Positions 1 through 5,537 of a stretch of 7,728 bases of DNA are shown piece by piece. This stretch comes from Nitrospira sp. (lineage in GTDB: Bacteria > Nitrospirota > Nitrospiria > Nitrospirales > Nitrospiraceae). The translations under genes and the position numbers were made by a program. The DNA lies in contig JANYEF010000480.1 in NCBI GenBank assembly GCA_025363325.1, forward strand, positions 1 through 7,728, in the 5' to 3' direction. Each line of letters begins with the position of its first letter. Position 1 is the stretch's first letter. Below the pieces are notes generated by a model. That model was not told where the DNA came from. It saw only the letters and a program-made list of their open reading frames with translations, and made no database searches.

Positions 1-3000
1 GCCATGAGGAGGCTACTGCGCAGGCGGTTGGTATGAGCGTCCCTCCATGTGGCGGGATCGGTATAGATGTTGAGCAGCAAGAGACGACGATTTTCTTCAG
101 AGAGATTGAGAAAGGCCAGCCCGCATCGGGTGCCATGTCCTGACACCCGGTCATGATAGACCATTCGGACCTGGCAGGTGAAGGGTATTCTGGCGAGCAA
201 TCTGATTTCCATGGCCGCAGGGAGTGGATCGGGCGGTGCCCCACACCACGATACGCCGGTCAGACTCACGTCGTGCGTCGTGCCTTGGATGCACAGATTG
301 TCGGCCCGTAGTTCGAAAGGAATCGGCTTGAGGATGCGCTCCTCCGTGCGCCGCTGAGGTTTTTCCCAGGCCATCAGCAGTCCGACTAGCAAGGTCAGTA
401 GGTTGAAGGAGGCCCAGCTGAGATTGAAGAAGTAGGCGTCTTTTTCGATGCCAAAATACCAGAATTCCCACAGACCTTTCGCAATCGCGGCGAGAGTGAT
501 GACGGTGGCGATGGCCAGACTGGCGGAGGATCGCCAGTCGAACGAGCGATGCTCCGAGAGCAGGCCCTTGGGGGTGACCTTGAACCCCAAGCTTCTTGGG
601 AGGAGCAGATCGAACATCGACCGGAACAACGGAAAACTCACAGGCCCTTCATACAGAGACGACCACATGAGCCTGGGCCACCCGGGAAGCAAGGTGGCCG
701 AGATCATCGGGAGGACGATCATGAAGGGCAGCAGATAGGCCACGAGGATGGAGACATCGGCGAAAATCGGGTGGAGGTGAAACATCAGAAAGTAGAGGGG
801 GGTGATCCAAAACACCACCCGCGCGATCGGGAAGAAGAAGTAGTAGAGCGAGGCGAAGTAACCGAGCCGGTGCCGGAGCGACAGCCCCCGGCACAGGAGC
901 GGATTGTCTTTGAAGAAAATCTGGAGACAGCCCAACATCCAGCGCCGTCGCTGGACGATGTACGACGCCAGGTTCTCCGCCGTGAGCCCGACCGCCAAGT
1001 TCTTATCCACGAAGGCAGACTTCCATCCTCTCGCATGGAGATGTTGGCTGGTGTGAATGTCTTCGGTGATGCTCATTAAATTGAATCCGTTCAACTCGGC
1101 GATCGCCGATCGCCGGAAGACGGCTCCGCTGCCGACGAAGAATGCCCCGTGCCAGCCTTGGCGTCCGCCTTGAATCGCGTGATTGAACAGATCCTGTTCG
1201 TTCGGAATGCGAGGGCCGGCGCCGAGGGCCCGTTGAAAGATATCCTGGTTGTAGAAGTGGTGAGGAGTTTGGACAAAGCCCATTTTGGGGTCTGCAAAAA
1301 ATGGGACGGTCTCCGTCAGAAATGTCGTCACCGGAATATGGTCTGTGTCGAACACTACGATCAGCTGGCCATCGGTCTGCGTCAAGGCGTGGTTTAGGTT
1401 GCCTGCTTTCGCATGTTGGCGAGGGCCTTTGATGTAGGTCGCCCCGAACCGTTCAGCCAGCCGGCAGACCTCTTCTCGATGGCTGTCATCCAACACGTAC
1501 ATCCGTTTGTGCGCATGCTCCATCGCGGAGGCTCCGATGAGGGTCTTTTCCAGAATCTCGCAGGATTCTGAATAGATCGGGATGAAGATGTCGACCGAAG
1601 GAGCGAATCCTATCGTCGGCTCAGGAGGAACGACGGGCTGACGCCTCCAGCCGACTCCTACCTGGATGAAGAGCAACACAACGGTGGAGAAGGCATAGAG
1701 TTCGGCCGCCCACAGGGCCACGCTGATAAACAGGCCACCGGTTTCCAGAACATTCAACGTGTAGAAGAGCCGCCAGTGAAGATAGCGGAGACAGAGGCTA
1801 AATCCACAGGCCAGAAAGACGAATTTGAGAACCGGATGCCATCGAGCGATGAGGTAGAGCAGGACGGTGACGGCGAAGAGTTCCCAGGGGAAGTGATCCG
1901 AAAATCCGACCACGTCGAATGGTCGCAAGAATCCCAAGAACTCTTCGTAGTGGCGGGCTTGCGAGAGGGTCAGGGCCTGTCCGAACCACAGCCAGTTCTG
2001 GAAATAGTACGGGAGTCGTTTCCCGGCAAGGGCGTCGGCTTCGAGCGGGGCGAGCTTTTTTTCGCTCAGCAGGCGGGCGAGGTCCTGTTGCTCCTGGAAG
2101 GCCAATGCATGAACGGTGGCATAGAGCGGAAGGCCTTCACTCGATGACAGGGGCAAGCCCTTGAGGGAGTAGCGATCGACAAATTTGCCCTGGGACTTCC
2201 ACTCGTGCTGGAAGAACCCCAGCATTTTTTGCCGCAAGGGCCCTTCTGATCGTCCGAACCAGGCGGCATCGAGCGCCACTCGCCAAAAGATCGGGAAGAC
2301 ATCATAGCTGAACGAGGACGAGGCCCCGGTCACGGGATGTTGAAGGACCAATCGGTCGCTGTGTCTGTCCAGGTAGATGAGTTCCGGAGGGACCGGCAGG
2401 GCTTCTTCATCATAGAGCCAGTGCAAAATGGCATAGCTGGATGCGATCGCATGGGCCCATGGATGGTGAGTATCAACAGAGGCGAAGATCTCGTAGGCAT
2501 AGGGGGCCAGGTAGGCGATGTGGATCGTCGGATAGTCCTCATCGCGTGCCCAATTACCGGCGGTCACATAGGCGCGCGAGCCGATGTGGACCATTTCCTG
2601 GTCCCAGATCGAATTGATGATGGCCAGCGATTCCTGCTCGAACGCCGGATGGTCGAATCGTCGAGCGGCTAGGATAAGGGCGAGCGCAATGTCGGTATCG
2701 GCGTCCGTCGCCGAGTTCTTATCGAGTACGGTCCCTTTCCACTTCCAGGCGAACAGCTTGTCGTCACGGACTTGGAGGTGTTGCTTGGTCCAACCCCAGA
2801 CGGTATCGAACGTTGCGCGGTCGTTCGACCATACGGCGCGGAGCATGGCGTAGCCTTGCCCTTCCGACGTCGTGATGCCGTTTTCATCCAGGCTGACGAC
2901 CCGGCCATCCTGGATGTAGGTCTGTTTGTAGAAACTCCAGAGCGCGGAGAGATCGTCGAGTTGCCGGATGTAGGTGTCGCTTGAACGTGATGAGGGCGTG

Positions 3001-3080
3001 GCTACGGCACTGCCGGCTACCCCGCCGCACAATGCGACATAGAATAATACAATTGATACGCATTGGCCGAACAGGCGCAT
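1..3080 (-). CDS. bcsA: GH8 endoglucanase - BcsA-type cellulose synthase - PilZ fusion (3' end off window)
   Basis: A single frame of 1026 complete codons runs from ATG at 3080 to the left edge without a stop. Residues 1-27 form a hydrophobic signal peptide or anchor ending in A-V-A. Residues about 35-385 are a GH8 domain like BcsZ: the SEGQGYAML motif with proposed acid E73, TDADTDIA with D126/D128/D130, DYPTIHIAYLAP near 183-193, and SYD with D260. Membrane helices lie near 401-470, including RYLHWR at 432-437. The GT2 core starts near 496, with VLDD (D531, D532), DTD (D578, D580), TED (672-674) and QRRRW (710-714). More helices follow, then FKVTPKG (833-839). The PilZ domain has R911-x3-R915 and DVSLTG (937-942), the c-di-GMP-binding signature. 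The inferred role is inner-membrane synthesis and export of beta-1,4-glucan from UDP-glucose, activated by c-di-GMP, with a periplasmic cellulase on the same chain. ATG 3080 has no clear Shine-Dalgarno, but no better in-frame start lies close upstream. The fusion itself is read directly from the sequence. Confidence 0.93.
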   Translation of the reverse strand, partial: MRLFGQCVSIVLFYVALCGGVAGSAVATPSSRSSDTYIRQLDDLSALWSFYKQTYIQDGRVVSLDENGITTSEGQGYAMLRAVWSNDRATFDTVWGWTKQHLQVRDDKLFAWKWKGTVLDKNSATDADTDIALALILAARRFDHPAFEQESLAIINSIWDQEMVHIGSRAYVTAGNWARDEDYPTIHIAYLAPYAYEIFASVDTHHPWAHAIASSYAILHWLYDEEALPVPPELIYLDRHSDRLVLQHPVTGASSSFSYDVFPIFWRVALDAAWFGRSEGPLRQKMLGFFQHEWKSQGKFVDRYSLKGLPLSSSEGLPLYATVHALAFQEQQDLARLLSEKKLAPLEADALAGKRLPYYFQNWLWFGQALTLSQARHYEEFLGFLRPFDVVGFSDHFPWELFAVTVLLYLIARWHPVLKFVFLACGFSLCLRYLHWRLFYTLNVLETGGLFISVALWAAELYAFSTVVLLFIQVGVGWRRQPVVPPEPTIGFAPSVDIFIPIYSESCEILEKTLIGASAMEHAHKRMYVLDDSHREEVCRLAERFGATYIKGPRQHAKAGNLNHALTQTDGQLIVVFDTDHIPVTTFLTETVPFFADPKMGFVQTPHHFYNQDIFQRALGAGPRIPNEQDLFNHAIQGGRQGWHGAFFVGSGAVFRRSAIAELNGFNLMSITEDIHTSQHLHARGWKSAFVDKNLAVGLTAENLASYIVQRRRWMLGCLQIFFKDNPLLCRGLSLRHRLGYFASLYYFFFPIARVVFWITPLYFLMFHLHPIFADVSILVAYLLPFMIVLPMISATLLPGWPRLMWSSLYEGPVSFPLFRSMFDLLLPRSLGFKVTPKGLLSEHRSFDWRSSASLAIATVITLAAIAKGLWEFWYFGIEKDAYFFNLSWASFNLLTLLVGLLMAWEKPQRRTEERILKPIPFELRADNLCIQGTTHDVSLTGVSWCGAPPDPLPAAMEIRLLARIPFTCQVRMVYHDRVSGHGTRCGLAFLNLSEENRRLLLLNIYTDPATWRDAHTNRLRSSLLM

Positions 3081-3307
3081 GGGTCTTTGTGTAATGGTTC
3101 TCGTTAATGGAAGGGGAATAACGACGAGTGGTCTGGCTCTCGGAAATTCAAGTTTGTGCGGGTCGGCCCAGCTAGCCGTTTTGCGCCAGTAGGTGACGGA
3201 CTCGAGGATTAAACCACAGGGAGGTAAATGGAGGCAACGGGGGAACAGGCTGCACAAAACATTTGGCAGGCCAGACTACACATTTTGAACAATGGGGAAA
3301 TATTGTA
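3081..3307. other. Leader/intergenic region upstream of the GH8-BcsA gene
   Basis: This gap lies upstream of the minus-strand cellulose gene and must hold its leader and probably its promoter. I see no convincing -35/-10 pair and no recognisable riboswitch. A short dyad, CGGC/GCCG (3164-3167 and 3175-3178), sits about 85-100 bases before the start codon. Read toward the gene, the 20 bases ahead of ATG 3080 lack a Shine-Dalgarno. A possible plus-strand small ORF begins at 3228 and is listed separately. Confidence 0.4.
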
Positions 3308-3365
3308 CAGGATGCTCAAACTGGTTTGTTTTGTTTATTTGGTTCATCTGGTCTGTCTGGTTTAA
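3228..3365 (+). CDS. Possible 45-residue small protein with hydrophobic tail (doubtful)
   Basis: An ATG at 3228 opens a 45-codon frame ending in TAA at 3363-3365. It is preceded by GGGAGGT (3219-3225), a good Shine-Dalgarno at rather short spacing. The first 30 or so residues are polar (beginning MEATGEQAAQNIW). The last 16 are hydrophobic (LKLVCFVYLVHLVCLV) and are encoded by the left arm of the TTTGG-rich palindrome, so the apparent membrane segment may be only a translation of the repeat. I recognise no family. It lies opposite the two flanking minus-strand genes. It could be a real membrane microprotein, a decayed gene fragment closed by repeat insertion, or chance. Confidence 0.25.
   Translation: MEATGEQAAQNIWQARLHILNNGEILYRMLKLVCFVYLVHLVCLV
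3308..3320. repeat. Solo terminus of the palindromic element
   Basis: The 13 bases CAGGATGCTCAAA are identical to the left terminus of the full palindromic element (4303-4315). No matching internal part of that element follows. Instead the sequence runs directly into the TTTGG-rich palindrome, so this looks like a truncated copy or a shared insertion end. Confidence 0.6.
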
Positions 3366-3393
3366 CCAAACAAACGAGACAAACCAAATAAAC
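3333..3393 (-). repeat. Long imperfect palindrome of TTTGG/CCAAA repeats; possible RNA hairpin after the oxidoreductase gene
   Basis: Two 30-base arms (3333-3362 and 3364-3393) are complementary around a centre at 3363, with five mismatches by my alignment. In RNA from the minus strand, four of these are G-U wobbles and one is C-C. In RNA from the plus strand the same four would be A-C mismatches. The palindrome begins about 30 bases after the stop of the minus-strand molybdopterin oxidoreductase, so a 3'-end structure for that mRNA is plausible. It has T/G-rich 5' arms and no terminal U-tract, so it is not a textbook intrinsic terminator. Short direct units (AACCAAAT repeated at 3382-3397) give it a simple-repeat character. 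Confidence 0.7.
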
Positions 3394-3422
3394 CAAATAA
3401 CGGTCTTCTTCTGTTGGAGGTC

Positions 3423-4070
3423 TCACCCGTAGCGGTCATTTTCCCAGGGGAACGCGCTGTTCGAGTAGCCCCGCACTTCCCAGAACCCCTTTTCATCCTT
3501 ATCCGAAAATGTAATTTCCTTCACCCACTTGGCGCCTTTCCAGGCATAGCGCTTCGGCACGATGACTCGCACCGGCCCCCCGTGTTCTTTCGTCAGGGGT
3601 CTGCCATTCCATTTGTAGGTCAGCAACACGTCTTGATCGTCGCAGGCATCCAGCGGTAAATTAGTCGTATAGTCGTCGAACGATTTAAAGAGGACGAACT
3701 TTGCCGAAGACAGCGGTTTCACTACGGACAGAATGTGTTTGAAACTGACCCCTTCCCACTCGTTGTCGAACCGGCTCCAGCTCGTCACGCAGTGGAAGTC
3801 TGAGACGTCTTTGAACTGGGGCTGGGCGAGAAATTCTTCCCAGGTCCAGGTGACGGGGGTGGTCACGAACCCGCCGATGGTGAGTGCCCATTCCGAGAGT
3901 GGGATGACAGGCTTCTGACCGAGATCGAGCACAGGCCAAGTCTCGACGAGATGTTGCCCCGGTGGCAGGCGAGCGTCTCCTTCGTAAAACACTTCCCGTT
4001 CTTCACCTCCGCGGCGCGCCTTGGCCCATTGCTCCTTCGTCTTGGTCAGTCGGTTGGGTTCATCATCCAT
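3423..4070 (-). CDS. Sulfite-oxidase-fold molybdopterin oxidoreductase, short cytoplasmic type
   Basis: The 215-residue product matches the oxidoreductase molybdopterin-binding domain (sulfite oxidase/YedY superfamily). Visible hallmarks are DFHCVTSWSRFDNEWEGV near 91-108, where C94 should be the cysteine ligand of molybdenum; a segment near 130-140 resembling the family's DGYTTNLPL; EHGGPVR (162-168); and the YAWKGAKWV and GFWEVRGY segments near the C-terminus. The start is ATG 4070 because AGGAGG (4076-4081) lies five bases upstream. The frame stays open to 4286, but that extension has no family-like sequence. There is no Tat or Sec signal, haem domain or dimerisation domain, so I infer a soluble cytoplasmic enzyme. 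The substrate cannot be read from sequence; sulfite or another S- or N-oxide are options. No MsrQ-like haem partner is adjacent. Confidence 0.9.
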   Translation of the reverse strand: MDDEPNRLTKTKEQWAKARRGGEEREVFYEGDARLPPGQHLVETWPVLDLGQKPVIPLSEWALTIGGFVTTPVTWTWEEFLAQPQFKDVSDFHCVTSWSRFDNEWEGVSFKHILSVVKPLSSAKFVLFKSFDDYTTNLPLDACDDQDVLLTYKWNGRPLTKEHGGPVRVIVPKRYAWKGAKWVKEITFSDKDEKGFWEVRGYSNSAFPWENDRYG

Positions 4071-4075
4071 CGTGG

Positions 4076-4081
4076 CCTCCT
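4076..4081 (-). promoter_or_regulatory. Strong Shine-Dalgarno AGGAGG fixing the oxidoreductase start
   Basis: A perfect AGGAGG on the minus strand, five bases before ATG 4070, decides the start against the in-frame codons up to 4286. Confidence 0.8.
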
Positions 4082-4301
4082 CATCACAGACTACGGTAGC
4101 TAGGGCCTTCCTGACAACTAGATAGTGGGTCTGCCATGAGAAGGTCGTCTGACAGGAGTGGGAATTCTCTTCGAGAATCAGAGGTCTGTAGGGCATCATA
4201 GGGCCTGGTACACTTGAAAGCTCTAGCAGGATGCTGGAGACTATGTTGGCATGCGAGAACTTCGAGGGTTCGCACGTGTGGCACAACAGAAGCCCACTCC
4301 C
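4082..4301. other. Intergenic region upstream of the oxidoreductase gene
   Basis: No gene is supported here. It should contain the promoter of the minus-strand oxidoreductase, but no clear promoter pair is visible. It holds a small perfect hairpin, ATTCTC-TTC-GAGAAT (4164-4178), and CTAGCAGGATGCT (4223-4235), which is the exact inverse of the right end of the neighbouring palindromic element. Confidence 0.5.
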
Positions 4302-4430
4302 GCAGGATGCTCAAAAAGGCCGTCCAGCAAGGCCGCAGCGAGTGAAGGGCCGAGGCGTACCCTCTGGGGTACGTTGAGGGTCTGAACGATGCGAGAACGC
4401 CGCTGGCGGACTTTTTGAGCATCCTGCTAG
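4223..4430. repeat. Perfect 13-bp inverted repeat bracketing the palindromic element
   Basis: CTAGCAGGATGCT at 4223-4235 is exactly inverted at 4418-4430. The right copy overlaps the terminus of the 126-bp element and the left copy stands 67 bases outside it. This suggests either a partial second copy or a larger 208-bp unit in which the shorter palindrome is nested. Confidence 0.65.
4302..4427. mobile_element. 126-bp palindromic MITE/REP-like element
   Basis: The ends are 21-base inverted repeats with one mismatch: 4302-4322, starting GCAGGATGCTCAAAAAG, and 4407-4427, ending CTTTTTGAGCATCCTGC. Imperfect complementarity continues inward (CCAGCAAGGCCGC against GCCGCTGG). The centre is a perfect 7-bp hairpin, CGTACCC-TCTG-GGGTACG (4356-4373). 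The whole unit can fold into one long stem on either strand. It encodes no plausible protein and sits between divergent genes, as non-autonomous palindromic elements often do. Its A5/T5 ends next to a stem could also act as a bidirectional terminator. From memory, similar sequences recur in Nitrospira genomes; I could not search for this. Confidence 0.8.
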
Positions 4431-4451
4431 ACACAGTCAGCCGAGGAAGTG

Positions 4452-4982
4452 ATGGCGTCACATCCATACATATGCGGGCTTCTCCTGGGAGGTGTCCTCG
4501 TGACCCTGGGTGGTTTTGGCGAGTTGGCTCCACTCGTGCTGGCCGCTCCCGCCAAGTTGAAGAAGGATGCTAAGGCGCCGGTGGTTCAGCCGCTCGCGCC
4601 AGATCGGCCGGTTCCTGCCAAGCAACCGGCTAGGACTGAATCGAGCAAGACCGTGGCCGCAGCGTCGCAGGGGCAAACACCTTCCGCTCGGGCTTCACGG
4701 AAGAGCCGCCGCCATCAGAAGGCAAGGAAGAAATGGCATCCGCCGGCCATCGTCCAGCCGAAGCCGGACCTCTCGTATTATGGAATACTCGAGCAGCCGC
4801 AACGCTACGACCCCAGCCGGGATCGCCGAGCAGGTCGAGCGCCCAACCCCCAGACGGGCGAGATCCTGCACGACCACTTTCAAGAACTCGACAAGAACCA
4901 TGACGGAATGATCGATCCATTCGAGCGTGCTTTCGGCCGACTCGACATGGATCGTGATGTGAGCAACCATCAGTGGGAATAA
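4452..4982 (+). CDS. Exported basic, proline-rich protein with C-terminal EF-hand
   Basis: The 176-residue product begins with a hydrophobic signal sequence (about 1-32, ending LVLAAPA). A low-complexity linker rich in Ala, Pro, Lys and Arg follows (about 33-105), with a strongly basic patch at 80-94. A canonical EF-hand loop, DKNHDGMIDPFE, is at 147-158; all calcium-coordinating positions (1, 3, 5, 9, 12) and the central glycine are present. A second, degenerate loop (165-176) keeps D, D, D and E at positions 1, 3, 5 and 12 but has V for Gly-6. Its last residue, E176, is the last of the protein. I infer a periplasmic or surface calcium-binding protein and recognise no named family. ATG 4452 is preferred, with GAGGAAG just upstream; GTG 4449 is the alternative. 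It is the first gene of the plus-strand group. Confidence 0.8.
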   Translation: MASHPYICGLLLGGVLVTLGGFGELAPLVLAAPAKLKKDAKAPVVQPLAPDRPVPAKQPARTESSKTVAAASQGQTPSARASRKSRRHQKARKKWHPPAIVQPKPDLSYYGILEQPQRYDPSRDRRAGRAPNPQTGEILHDHFQELDKNHDGMIDPFERAFGRLDMDRDVSNHQWE

Positions 4983-5066
4983 TCCCTTTCTCAGCGAAAT
5001 CCCTCTACAGATCCCCCTGAATCGACCGACAAGAAGGGTAGTCGCCATTATTTTGCACAGGATTCT

Positions 5067-5300
5067 ATGCGCGTTGGTCTACTTATCATGCTCTTGATCG
5101 GTTTCGGGTGCGCCGGTCCGGAAGCCCCCCCAACCCGTGAAGTTGCCGAATCCCATCGGGATATCTGTTCTTCCCGCCGGGTGCCTCCTGAAAGGGACCG
5201 CGCTGTCGAGGGGAGATGTCCCGTTCCGTCGGTAGGGTGGGGCCCAGCCGGTGAAGCGCTGAGCGGAGCCGCCACAGCCGTGCGGATGCCTCAGCTCTAG
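5067..5300 (+). CDS. Small putative lipoprotein of unknown function
   Basis: The 77-residue frame begins MRVGLLIMLLIGFGCAG. This is a short lipoprotein-like signal with C15 as the possible acylated cysteine, although Gly at -3 and Phe at -2 are not the usual lipobox. The rest is polar and rich in Pro, Arg and Gly, with no domain I recognise. ATG 5067 follows AGGA (5059-5062) at suitable spacing. It lies 84 bases downstream of the EF-hand gene on the same strand and could share its transcript. Its small size and odd composition leave real doubt that it is a gene. Confidence 0.5.
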   Translation: MRVGLLIMLLIGFGCAGPEAPPTREVAESHRDICSSRRVPPERDRAVEGRCPVPSVGWGPAGEALSGAATAVRMPQL

Positions 5301-5537
5301 CGGTCCACGTTCCCTCTAATTTAGGATTCATCAGCACACTTTGCCAGAATGGTCAGCAGAGTGACCATTGGCATTTCCCTCACATCTATCTCCCCATCAT
5401 GGCCGTATGTCTTGTGAAAGCTTGTTGCTGTGGGGGGATGCCTTGCCCTTGCTCGGTCGTGGTCCATGTAAGAAAGCGAATGGGTCCGCGACAAAACTTG
5501 CAGTACCCTGCATTGACAAGCACGAGAGGAGCCCCCC
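5301..5537. other. Leader region of the TVP38/oxidoreductase operon
   Basis: No gene is supported in this gap, which should carry the operon promoter. Besides the 5343-5372 hairpin, it holds a perfect short dyad, TGCAG-TACC-CTGCA (5499-5512), immediately followed by TTGACA (5513-5518). That hexamer is too close to the start codon, with no suitable -10, to be a convincing -35. The dyad could be a repressor site. GAGAGGA (5524-5530) is the ribosome binding site of the next gene. Confidence 0.4.
5343..5372. terminator. Hairpin downstream of the small lipoprotein gene (possible terminator or operator)
   Basis: ATGGTCA/TGACCAT forms a 7-bp stem, extended across a bulge by GCCA/TGGC (5343-5355 against 5362-5372, loop GCAGAG). 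It sits 43 bases after the lipoprotein stop. The following ATTTCCCT is a poor U-tract. A weak terminator or an operator dyad for the next operon are both possible. Confidence 0.4.

Noticed and set aside
549..1079. 176-residue plus-strand frame inside the cellulose synthase gene
   Set aside because: It is antisense to conserved GT2 and membrane segments and has a composition typical of a reverse-strand shadow of a G+C-rich gene.
3150..3190. c-di-GMP (GEMM) riboswitch upstream of the cellulose gene, suggested by GCGCAAAACGGC on the minus strand
   Set aside because: Only a fragment resembles the GEMM core. The 5' GGCAA segment, the GAAA-capped stem and the closing pairing are missing.
3170..3190. 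Sigma-54 promoter (TGGCGC then GGC on the minus strand)
   Set aside because: The GG-to-GC spacing is one base short of the required distance and the -12 element does not match.
3301..3400. CRISPR-like array, from the repeated AACCAAAT/TTTGG units
   Set aside because: The units are adjacent and without spacers, and they form one palindrome. There are no cas genes.
4071..4286. 72-residue N-terminal extension of the molybdopterin oxidoreductase frame
   Set aside because: AGGAGG fixes ATG 4070, the extension has no family-like or signal sequence, and it crosses the repeat end at 4223-4235.
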